Notes under the pieces: generated by a model
Databases searched by the model: none
Seen by the model: the letters and a program-made list of their open reading frames with translations, nothing else
Told to the model about the DNA's origin: nothing
NCBI GenBank assembly: GCA_002371155.1
Contig: DFGC01000003.1
Span: forward strand, 1 to 39,708
Length of the DNA: 39,708 bases
Direction: 5' to 3'
Source: Alphaproteobacteria bacterium UBA3760
Lineage (GTDB): Bacteria; Pseudomonadota; Alphaproteobacteria; Rs-D84
Part shown: positions 16,107 through 24,175 of the stretch, piece by piece
Layout of the letters: every line of letters begins with the position of its first letter
Numbering within the stretch: position 1 is the first letter of the stretch
Translations under genes and position numbers: made by a program

Positions 16107-17363
16107 ATGAAATATATAAAAAAATTTTTGTGCGGATTGGCGTTGATATTTGGTGCATTTGCGCCAAGTGATGTGTTGGCATGGGGAATCATAGATATTG
16201 ATTCGTTGGACATATCGGGACTGGTACCAATCGTTGTTGATTCATTTATGTTCGTTGCAAATGGAACATATGATTATTTTGTTGGAAATGGTGATGGTAT
16301 TATCTATTTGTTGGTGTGGGGATTTTTGGCGTTCTATATTGCGACATATTTGATAAAGTTATACATTCCGCAATTTTGGTTGAAAACATTTGGATTCAAA
16401 TCGGGGGATACTATTGACAAAGTCGGCGGTATGAAAATCGCAGAAAACATATTAAAACCGGGTTTGCGTGCGTTGATTGCGGTAATTGTGTTATTGCCGT
16501 TGCGACCCGAAATCATGACGAAAATGGTGATAAATCCGGTTCTGAATTTTGGTTCGATATACACATCTGAAATTATTAAAATTTCATCGGGCGTTGGCAT
16601 TTCAACAAACGCACCAACATGTCCATCTGATTTATTAAATCAAGGTTGGTTGGATAATGAATCGTGCGAATATTTAATTCAACCTGTGCATGTGTTGTCG
16701 CATGCGAATAATACGGTGATTAAACGCGGTTTTCATTATTTGGCGTCTGGATTGCAATCATTGACGACACTGATGTTGCATAACAGTGGCCAGGGTTTCA
16801 TGAATATTATTACCGGGATTTTGTTGATTATAACATTTACCGGTTGCAATATTTTTATGGCGTTGTTGGTTATCCAGGCAATATTTGATTTTGGTATTGC
16901 GTTGATATTATACCCGTTTAATGTTGCTGCATGGGTTGCAAAAAAGAACGATAAATGGTTGGATTTGTGGCCGGCGTTTTCGGGAATTATTGACGCGTTA
17001 AAGAAAATTGTTATCACAATGATTGCATGCGCATTTATATTGTGCGTAAATTTGGCATTGGTGCACGCATTGTTTCAATGGAACAGTGCCATATTCGTGT
17101 CGGCGGCGGGGGGCACGGCATATTCCAATTTACCATCGGTTGGTACAACCGGATTTGGTGGACATTCTATGGTTTGGTTGTCGTGCATATTGACATTCTT
17201 TTTAATGAATCGTATGTTCGAAATCACACGCGATAAATTGAAAGAATATGTTGGCAAAGATGCAACAAAATTGTATGACAAAGTTAAAACCGATGCAACC
17301 AACCGGTGGGAATCGGTTAAAAAGGTTCCGGGTATTGTTAAAAAGGTTTGGGGCAAAAGATAA
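16107..17363 (+). CDS. VirB6/TrbL-like polytopic membrane protein 2
   Basis: A 418-residue protein with a typical signal peptide (5-24, ending VLAWG), helices at about 64-86 and 115-132, the LRPEIMTKMVINPVLNFGS core (132-150), an extracytoplasmic cysteine pair (C172, C187), a long helical domain with four or five membrane segments (about 230-385) and a basic C-terminal tail (WESVKKVPGIVKKVWGKR). Core and tail match the neighbouring paralogs, the tail most closely the gene at 20065. No Shine-Dalgarno is obvious before the ATG. The stop codon TAA overlaps the next start (TAATG), so translation is coupled. Family assignment is by topology and paralogy. Confidence 0.75.
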   Translation: MKYIKKFLCGLALIFGAFAPSDVLAWGIIDIDSLDISGLVPIVVDSFMFVANGTYDYFVGNGDGIIYLLVWGFLAFYIATYLIKLYIPQFWLKTFGFKSGDTIDKVGGMKIAENILKPGLRALIAVIVLLPLRPEIMTKMVINPVLNFGSIYTSEIIKISSGVGISTNAPTCPSDLLNQGWLDNESCEYLIQPVHVLSHANNTVIKRGFHYLASGLQSLTTLMLHNSGQGFMNIITGILLIITFTGCNIFMALLVIQAIFDFGIALILYPFNVAAWVAKKNDKWLDLWPAFSGIIDALKKIVITMIACAFILCVNLALVHALFQWNSAIFVSAAGGTAYSNLPSVGTTGFGGHSMVWLSCILTFFLMNRMFEITRDKLKEYVGKDATKLYDKVKTDATNRWESVKKVPGIVKKVWGKR

Positions 17364-18565
17364 TGAACGAATTGGCATCATCTTTGATATCGAATACGGT
17401 GCAATGTTGGTCTTGCCCAATATTTGACCGTATGTTCCAAATTGTTTCAAATGCCGCGGCGGTGGCGTATCCAAAATTTGTTGTGATTTGCACAATATTG
17501 TTCTGTGCGGTGTTTGCGTTTTATGTATTTGGTGCGGTTTGGAAAAATATGACAAATGGATTCCAAGATGGTTGGTTTGCTAAATCTGTGCGGCCGGTGT
17601 TTATAAATTCTTTGTTCGCGTTGGCATTTCTGGGCATGGGGACAATGTTGCCGCGATTTATAACAATGGTGACATTTGAACCCGTCGCGTATGTCACACA
17701 AACATATGCAACCGCCATGGTTAAATTGACACCTGAAAAAATCGATGAACATGTTGTATATCAACCCACAGAAATGGATGATACCGGTGGTATTTTCCGC
17801 CAAGAATTACGCGATTCTATAATTGATACCGCCAAGGTCACAATTACCATGTTTCAATCGTTTATGAATTTGGGAATTGCGATGTTGGACACCGCGTTTT
17901 CGTGGTCTATGTTTTTGGGAATTGGGGCGTTTATAAAACATTTTATTTTGGCGATTATTGGCGTTTATTTGTTTTGGAACTTTTTCAAAATGTTTTTCAA
18001 ATTCCTGTGTTATTTCGCAGATGTTATTATCGCGATGGCGATGTTTGCATTTTTCTTTCCATTGTCGATGATAACCGCCGCGTTCAGTGATGCCGGCGAT
18101 GTGCCATATTGGCTGAGTTGGATAAAAAAAATCGGCAAAGGTGTTGGTGTCGAACAAATAAAAAATATGGTTGGTGCAATTATATCGTTGGGTGTGGCGG
18201 TGATAACATATACTGTGATATTGGTTATTATTGCTAAGTTTTTTGCTGATCCAAATGGCAATATAAATAACTTTGATTTGTTGATGGATGCAATTATGAA
18301 CGGCGAAATTTTCGAAACAGATTTGAATACATCGGGTATGAATGATTTGACCATAACCAGTGTCGTTGTTTTGGTCTATGTTTTGGGTTATATATACGAT
18401 AATATACCAAATGTCACAAAAATGATTTTGGGTATGTTCGAAGTATCCGCCGGCAAAAACGATGTTGGCGAAAAAATGGGCGATAGTTTAATGCAGGCAA
18501 CCAAGGGATTTATTGATTTGGCAAAAAATTCTGCAAAGGATATTATACATGGTGGCAAGGCGTAA
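17363..18565 (+). CDS. VirB6/TrbL-like polytopic membrane protein 3
   Basis: A 400-residue polytopic protein. It lacks the signal peptide of its neighbours and starts MNELASSLISNTVQ directly before a CWSC motif (C15, C18), which aligns with the CWSC of protein 1. Helices follow at about 35-58, 75-92 (with the LPRFITMVTFEPVAYVTQ core), 155-230, 265-290 and 330-350. It is the only one of the five without the extracytoplasmic cysteine pair, and its tail (FIDLAKNSAKDIIHGGKA) is less Trp/Lys-rich. The ATG at 17363 shares its first base with the preceding TAA stop. The next gene begins 3 nt after its stop. Confidence 0.72.
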   Translation: MNELASSLISNTVQCWSCPIFDRMFQIVSNAAAVAYPKFVVICTILFCAVFAFYVFGAVWKNMTNGFQDGWFAKSVRPVFINSLFALAFLGMGTMLPRFITMVTFEPVAYVTQTYATAMVKLTPEKIDEHVVYQPTEMDDTGGIFRQELRDSIIDTAKVTITMFQSFMNLGIAMLDTAFSWSMFLGIGAFIKHFILAIIGVYLFWNFFKMFFKFLCYFADVIIAMAMFAFFFPLSMITAAFSDAGDVPYWLSWIKKIGKGVGVEQIKNMVGAIISLGVAVITYTVILVIIAKFFADPNGNINNFDLLMDAIMNGEIFETDLNTSGMNDLTITSVVVLVYVLGYIYDNIPNVTKMILGMFEVSAGKNDVGEKMGDSLMQATKGFIDLAKNSAKDIIHGGKA

Positions 18566-18568
18566 AAT

Positions 18569-20068
18569 ATGAAAACATTAAATTGGATTTCGTTGGGATT
18601 AAAAATATTGGGGATAATCATCGCCTTGGGGTTGGGGATTTGGTATTTGTCATCATCGATTGGTGGCGCGTCGTTGACATACACATCGGTTGATAATTTC
18701 TTGAATGCGATTGGTGCAAATGATAATTTGGATTCATTGGGTGGCGCGTTTTTGGGTAAATATATTATCGAATTATTAAATATGTTGGGTCAGGCATCTG
18801 AAATTTTCTGGGATGGAATTGTTGATAATTTATGGGTGTTGATGATTGCCGGGTTTGCGATTTATATGTTTATTTCGGCGATAAAATATGTATGGGAAAA
18901 GGCAACGAAAAACGCATCTTATTCAACAAGTGCAAATGATATGGATTTCAAAACTTGGTTTGATCCAGTGTGGAAATTAGGTCTGCGGATTTTAATTGCC
19001 GGCGTTGCAATCGGGACATTGAGTATGGGTGGCACCGATGCGTTAAAGGTTGTTTCTGAAATTTTAATTTCACCGATATTGTATATCGGGTCGGCTTTGT
19101 CCATGGTTGCAACCGGTGTAAATTCCGCAACCGAATGTAATACAATATTGGGTGCAACCGAATTGTCAGGCGCAATGGGTGCATTGTCGGGCGCGTTTAT
19201 GTGCGTTATTGGAAATTTGTATTCTGTGATGTTGGCAGGTGCCGCGGGCGGATTCGCGTTGATGAATTATGCTTGGTTGGGTTTGGGCGGCGGTATGATG
19301 ACGTGGATTTCTGGATTGTTGTTGGTGTTGGCATTTTTGGTTGTTGGATTTGATTTGTTTTTCCAAATATTTTCTGTGTTGTTCAAGGTTGTATTTGTCA
19401 TTATATTCTTGCCGATTTTAATTGCTGCATTTGCATATGAAACCGTGTGGAAGGCGGCATCGAATTTATTCAGAAAATCTTTGGAAATTGTTATCAAGGC
19501 GGCGATTTCAATTATATCTATTTCGTTGAAAATTGCGTTATTGTTCGGAATTGTTTTTTATTGTGCCGACGCGATGTTTCCTGGTCCCGTTGATGGATAT
19601 ACATCGGTGTTGCCACCAATATTCGAAACGCGAATCATGCATAACACAACACCGGGGACGGAATCTGTGATGAACGCGTTTGCAACATGCGAATCGGTGG
19701 CGCGGGACGCCGATGGATTGGTTGAACGCGATGCGTTTCGCGAATGCTTTATGGAACAAAAACAAATTGTCGAAGCCGAACACCCCGGTGCATTTGATTT
19801 TATGCGTGATGGGTGGGAATTTTTGATAACTATGTTCGGATTGTTCTTGATGTATTATTATGTGTTGAGTCCGAAAATCGATAAACTGATTCCGGCAGGC
19901 AAAGTTAAATTGCCGGTTGTGCACAACGAAGACACCGATGTCGGCACCGGTGAAGAATTTGATATTGGTAAATGGGCATACGATTTAGGGAACAAGGCTT
20001 GGCATGCACCACGCAAATGGTTTGATGGCGCGGTTAAAAAATTGAAAGATGGCGGATTTATTTCATGA
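18569..20068 (+). CDS. VirB6/TrbL-like polytopic membrane protein 4
   Basis: At 499 residues the largest of the five paralogs. Helices lie at about 8-30, 85-107, 137-153 (leading to the ALKVVSEILISPILYIGSAL core) and 205-345, with a cysteine pair at C190/C212. It differs in having a large soluble insert at about 350-415 with three more cysteines (in FATCESVARD, AFRECFMEQ and before them) followed by a late helix, then an acidic stretch (NEDTDVGTGEEFD) and a basic tail with WHAPRKWFDGAVKKLK. It sits 3 nt after protein 3 and overlaps protein 5 by 4 nt, so all four plus-strand genes form one operon. Confidence 0.72.
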   Translation: MKTLNWISLGLKILGIIIALGLGIWYLSSSIGGASLTYTSVDNFLNAIGANDNLDSLGGAFLGKYIIELLNMLGQASEIFWDGIVDNLWVLMIAGFAIYMFISAIKYVWEKATKNASYSTSANDMDFKTWFDPVWKLGLRILIAGVAIGTLSMGGTDALKVVSEILISPILYIGSALSMVATGVNSATECNTILGATELSGAMGALSGAFMCVIGNLYSVMLAGAAGGFALMNYAWLGLGGGMMTWISGLLLVLAFLVVGFDLFFQIFSVLFKVVFVIIFLPILIAAFAYETVWKAASNLFRKSLEIVIKAAISIISISLKIALLFGIVFYCADAMFPGPVDGYTSVLPPIFETRIMHNTTPGTESVMNAFATCESVARDADGLVERDAFRECFMEQKQIVEAEHPGAFDFMRDGWEFLITMFGLFLMYYYVLSPKIDKLIPAGKVKLPVVHNEDTDVGTGEEFDIGKWAYDLGNKAWHAPRKWFDGAVKKLKDGGFIS

Positions 20069-21354
20069 TGATAAATGTATATAAATTTTTTAAGAAAATT
20101 TTAATCGCAGTTGTTGCGGTGTTTATTGCCACTTCGTCTTTTGCCGCCGAATCAAATTTGTTTGGTGAAATCGGCGATTTTGGTCGGTGGTCAACCCCAG
20201 AAAATCGCGAAATTGTGGTCAGCAATATTGTCCATGAATTGAAAAATTTTGGTCCAACCCAAACAGATGTGAATAACGCATATGTCCCGATTGAGGCAAA
20301 ATTAGGTCTGGCATTTATGGGGGGGATGACGCGCGTTGGCGAAATATTGGATTCAACATTGGTGCAATTTGCAATTATGTTTATGCTGATTGCGTATGCT
20401 TTCTGGGTCGCGTTCGAAGCGTATAATTTAATCGGCACCGGTGGGGATGCAAAAAAAATCGTCAAAGATATTATTATGAAAGGAATTATGATTTCCGTAT
20501 GGTTGATTGTGTTGGAATTTGGAATTGCAAAAACATTTACCATGATTATGGTTCCGATTGTTTCGGCCGGAACATATATCGCGACATTGATTTGGGAATC
20601 GATTACATCTGCGGCAGGATATTCTTTGCCCGACACATGCGCGGCAATTAAAAACTATGTTGCAACAAACACCCCCGATGGTTTGACCATAACCGCCGAT
20701 GCCGCCGCGGGTATGTTGTGTATTCCGTCCCAGATGTCTGGATTTTTTGTGACGATTATCAGTGTCGGTTGGCGGTGGATTATTTCCAGTGTCGGTGTCA
20801 GTTTGTTTTCGGCAATAATTGGAATTATCATTACTTGGTTGGCATTGAAAAACATATTCAAATATTTGTTTATTGCGTTGGGGGTTATTGCTGATTTATT
20901 CTTGGCATTATTATTGTTGCCGTTCACCGCAATCGCCGAAACAATCGCCAAAACAAATTACAAAGGTGTGGCGGGCAATATTTTCAATTCATTTTTGGAT
21001 ATTTTCAAAACTGAAAAATTAGGAAGACAAATAACCCGCATAATAAATGCCGCGTTGTATTTTGTATGCTTGGCGGTGGCGACAGGTGTGTCGGTGTCGT
21101 TATTGACATTTGTTATTGACCCAATGACCGGGCAATTAAATTCTGAATTTGGCGGATTCGATGGTGCGATATTGTTGATTTTAACATTGTTATTGGTTTC
21201 ATATATGGCGGATAAAACAACCAGTTTGGCAAATGATTGGGGTGGAAAAATAGATTCTGAATTCGGCGATAAAGTTAAAAAAGATGCCGAAAAGGGATGG
21301 AAATTATTACAAGAAAATTGGAAAAAATTTTCTAAAATTGTTAAAGGTAAATAA
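20065..21354 (+). CDS. VirB6/TrbL-like polytopic membrane protein 5
   Basis: A 429-residue protein with a clear signal peptide (8-27, ending SSFAAES), an amphipathic periplasmic segment, helices at about 98-120 and 138-158, the FTMIMVPIVSAGTYIATLIW core, a cysteine pair (C192, C219), four or five further helices (225-385) and a basic tail (KVKKDAEKGWKLL then WKKFSKIVKGK) closely resembling that of protein 2. The start overlaps protein 4 (ATGA); a second ATG is the next codon. Its stop codon abuts the uvrD stop codon on the other strand with no bases between and no terminator. Confidence 0.75.
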   Translation: MMINVYKFFKKILIAVVAVFIATSSFAAESNLFGEIGDFGRWSTPENREIVVSNIVHELKNFGPTQTDVNNAYVPIEAKLGLAFMGGMTRVGEILDSTLVQFAIMFMLIAYAFWVAFEAYNLIGTGGDAKKIVKDIIMKGIMISVWLIVLEFGIAKTFTMIMVPIVSAGTYIATLIWESITSAAGYSLPDTCAAIKNYVATNTPDGLTITADAAAGMLCIPSQMSGFFVTIISVGWRWIISSVGVSLFSAIIGIIITWLALKNIFKYLFIALGVIADLFLALLLLPFTAIAETIAKTNYKGVAGNIFNSFLDIFKTEKLGRQITRIINAALYFVCLAVATGVSVSLLTFVIDPMTGQLNSEFGGFDGAILLILTLLLVSYMADKTTSLANDWGGKIDSEFGDKVKKDAEKGWKLLQENWKKFSKIVKGK

Positions 21355-23436
21355 TTATATTATTTCAACAAAATCACGCGCGATTTTCTTTATCCCACGC
21401 GAACCAAATGCGATTGTTAAAATTCCAGTACCAGATTCAATAATAACACCCGTGCCATATTCAGAATGTTTCGCCATGCGGCCAACCAATGTTTCACGCG
21501 GTGTGTGATTTATATGTTTTTTAACATAACTGGGGCGATTATATGTTTCGTTTTGACGGCGATATGTTTCGCGTGGTGTATCGTTTCCGAATGATAAAAA
21601 TTGCGAATCTATTTCAGATATAAATCGACTGGGGGCGTTATATTGGCGTGTGCCATACATTACGCGAACCGCCGCATTTGTAATAACCGCAAATTTTCGC
21701 GCGCGTGTCAATGCAACATATGCCAGACGACGTTCTTCTTCGTCACTGCCTTCGTTCACAGATTTTTCATTTGGGAAAATGTTTTCTTCCCATGCGGGCA
21801 AAAACACATTATCGAATTCCAAACCTTTGGCGGCATGTATCGTCATTATGTTCACAGTGTTATTATTTAACACATTTATATCATCGTTATCATCGGTCAT
21901 CATCAGGGACGCCTGTTCCAAGAAATCGTTCAAATTATCGTATTTTGCCACCACAGAATTTATCAATTCGCGAATATTTTCCAATCGGTCGTGTGCGTCG
22001 GTATCTTTGGATTCTTGCCACATTTTTATGTATCCGGATGAATCCAATAATTTTTGCACTGCATCGCGTGGCGGCATATTTTCCCAATCAAAATCAAAGC
22101 ACGATAAAAAATCTTGGGCGGATTGTTGTTGTTTGCCGGTCAATTTAGTTGCCCGCAACCCCGCCATTAAATTTTCGCCCGCCATGCGAAATTTTTCAAT
22201 CGCCGATGGCCCAAATCCGCGTCGTGGTTTTCCAATTATTCGCATAAACGACATATCATCAAACGGATGCACCATCAACCGAATATACGCGATTGCATCG
22301 CGAACCTCCATCCGGTCATAGAATTTTGTCGCACCAATTAAACGATATGGAATTTGACGACGCGCGAATTCTTCTTCAAATAATCGAGACAGATTTCCCG
22401 AACGAATCAAAATCGTTTTATTGCTGTATGTGGTGCCGTCGCGCATAATTGCATCAGCGATAAATTTAGCCTCGTCTAAATCGGTTGGCAATGTAAAAAC
22501 ATACACCCGTTCACCAGAATAATTTTCATCAGCGGTTTTCAAATCTTTGCCCAAACGCCCCGCGTTGTGCCGTATCAAAGAATTTGCCGCACCCAATATA
22601 TTTGCCGTACTGCGATAATTGGTTTCCAAACGAATGATTTTTGCATTGCGAAAATTTTTCTCGAAATCCAGTATGTTTTTGATTTCTGCGCCACGCCAAG
22701 AATAAATCGATTGGTCGTCATCACCGACACAACAAATGTTCGGCGCGTCGCTATGCGATGTCAACAATAATAATAATTGCATTTGTGCGGCATTTGTGTC
22801 TTGGAATTCATCAACCAAGATATAACGAAACTGATTTTGATACCGTTCCAAAATCGCAGGATTGTTTTTTAATAATCGCAAAGTATGCAAAATAATGTCG
22901 CCAAAATCTATGGCACCCATACGCGCCAATTCGGCATTATATGCGTTAAAAATCCTGTCATTGGATGCGTTTTCGGTTATTCCGCGGTCCTTTATCCTGG
23001 AAAAATCTTCGACGTATTCTGACGGCTTTTTCGTGGTTGTTATGTTCATATCCGCCAAGACTTTTTTTATTACAGATTTTTGGTCATCTTCGCCATAAAT
23101 TAAAAAGTCATGCCGCAATCCCGCCGTCGCATAATTCGAACGCAAAATCCGCAGGCATATTGAATGAAATGTTCCACACCAAACATCGCGCGCGATAAAT
23201 TCGCCATCCGACATCGCATCCAGGCGATTTTTCATTTCATTTGCCGCCTTGTTCGTAAATGTCAACGCCAAAATTTGCCACGGCATCGCCAAATGCATTG
23301 ATAAAATATAACCAATACGCGTCGTTAAAACACGCGTTTTGCCGGTTCCCGCCCCCGCCAAGACCAATAATGGCCCGTCAGTGTGCCGCACAGCCATAAT
23401 TTGGGCATCGTTAAGATTTTCTAGATTTAATTTCAC
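21355..23436 (-). CDS. uvrD: UvrD/PcrA/Rep-family 3'-5' DNA helicase
   Basis: A superfamily 1A helicase for repair and replication restart. The protein is 693 residues from the GTG at 23436. All motifs are visible: Q motif LNDAQ, Walker A AGAGTGKT, Ib FTNKAANEM, Walker B DEFQDTN, motif III DDDQSIYSWRGA, motif IV TNYRST, motif V TIHAAKGLEFD and motif VI YVALTRAR, then a short C-terminal tail. The GTG start (MKLNLENLN) is chosen because a promoter TTGAGA-N18-TATAAT ends 6 nt before it, leaving no room for an upstream start. PcrA, Rep and UvrD cannot be told apart with certainty here. Confidence 0.94.
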   Translation of the reverse strand: MKLNLENLNDAQIMAVRHTDGPLLVLAGAGTGKTRVLTTRIGYILSMHLAMPWQILALTFTNKAANEMKNRLDAMSDGEFIARDVWCGTFHSICLRILRSNYATAGLRHDFLIYGEDDQKSVIKKVLADMNITTTKKPSEYVEDFSRIKDRGITENASNDRIFNAYNAELARMGAIDFGDIILHTLRLLKNNPAILERYQNQFRYILVDEFQDTNAAQMQLLLLLTSHSDAPNICCVGDDDQSIYSWRGAEIKNILDFEKNFRNAKIIRLETNYRSTANILGAANSLIRHNAGRLGKDLKTADENYSGERVYVFTLPTDLDEAKFIADAIMRDGTTYSNKTILIRSGNLSRLFEEEFARRQIPYRLIGATKFYDRMEVRDAIAYIRLMVHPFDDMSFMRIIGKPRRGFGPSAIEKFRMAGENLMAGLRATKLTGKQQQSAQDFLSCFDFDWENMPPRDAVQKLLDSSGYIKMWQESKDTDAHDRLENIRELINSVVAKYDNLNDFLEQASLMMTDDNDDINVLNNNTVNIMTIHAAKGLEFDNVFLPAWEENIFPNEKSVNEGSDEEERRLAYVALTRARKFAVITNAAVRVMYGTRQYNAPSRFISEIDSQFLSFGNDTPRETYRRQNETYNRPSYVKKHINHTPRETLVGRMAKHSEYGTGVIIESGTGILTIAFGSRGIKKIARDFVEII

Positions 23437-23442
23437 GAGTTT

Positions 23443-23472
23443 ATTATAATACAAAAAAACAATTTATCTCAA
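23443..23472 (-). promoter_or_regulatory. uvrD promoter giving a leaderless mRNA
   Basis: Minus-strand TTGAGA (23472-23467), 18-nt spacer, TATAAT (23448-23443), then six bases and the GTG start at 23436. The geometry from the -10 box to the start codon is the same as at comEC. No Shine-Dalgarno sequence. Confidence 0.6.
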
Positions 23473-23494
23473 TCACATTTTTTAAGGAAAAATT

Positions 23495-24175
23495 ATGGCA
23501 CGAATTATTTGTTTTGATATTGAAACGACTGGATTTGAATGGACGCGTGGCGACCGGTGTATTGAAATTGGCGCGGTTGAATTGGTTGATGGGAAACTTA
23601 CCGAAAATACTTTTCACGAATACATAAATCCCGAAGGTAAAATTATTCCGCCGGAAACATATATGGTGCATAAAATTTCAAACGCATTTTTGGAAGACAA
23701 ACCGAAAATGAGTGAGGTTGCACCAAAGTTTTTGGAATTTATCGGCGACAGTCCAATCGTCGCACACAATGGTTTTGATTTTGACTTTCCGTTTATAAAT
23801 TATGAATTTGCAAAACTGGGATTGCCACAAATTTCCCGCGCACAACAAATGGATTCTATTGTTATTGCGCGCAATCGTGTTTTTGGTCCCAAGGCATATA
23901 CTTTGGACGCATTGGCAAAATGGTTTGGTGTGTCATTGACCGCGCGTGCCGATGCACACGGCGCGTTGATTGACGCGGAAATTTTGGCCAAGGTTTTTTT
24001 GGAATTAGAAAACACTGCGCCTGCGCCGGATATTCATGATGTTATCGCAAAACAGCACCAGGCGATGTTAAATCACCCAAAAATCGGCGCAGATTTTCCA
24101 CAAAGACATTTCCCCGCGTCCCAGGAAGAATTGGATAATCACAACGCATTTATGGAAAAAATAATGCAAGATTAG
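23495..24175 (+). CDS. dnaQ: DNA polymerase III epsilon subunit (3'-5' exonuclease)
   Basis: The proofreading exonuclease of the replicative polymerase. The 226-residue DEDDh-type protein has Exo I FDIETTG (D8, E10), Exo II AHNGFDFDFP (D95) and Exo III with H155 and D160 in ADAHGALIDAE. A C-terminal segment of about 55 residues probably holds the polymerase alpha contact. AAGGAAAAA precedes the ATG. It is divergent from uvrD and its 3' end overlaps the Cys-rich gene by 4 nt, tail to tail. Confidence 0.95.
   Translation: MARIICFDIETTGFEWTRGDRCIEIGAVELVDGKLTENTFHEYINPEGKIIPPETYMVHKISNAFLEDKPKMSEVAPKFLEFIGDSPIVAHNGFDFDFPFINYEFAKLGLPQISRAQQMDSIVIARNRVFGPKAYTLDALAKWFGVSLTARADAHGALIDAEILAKVFLELENTAPAPDIHDVIAKQHQAMLNHPKIGADFPQRHFPASQEELDNHNAFMEKIMQD

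Noticed and set aside
20058..20636. 192-codon open frame on the minus strand
   Set aside because: Antisense to the signal peptide and first helices of VirB6-like protein 5; hydrophobic codons read backwards often give such frames.
14748..21354. A complete type IV secretion or conjugation locus
   Set aside because: Only VirB6/TrbL-like proteins are seen; no ATPase, outer-membrane complex, relaxase or origin of transfer is present in the window.
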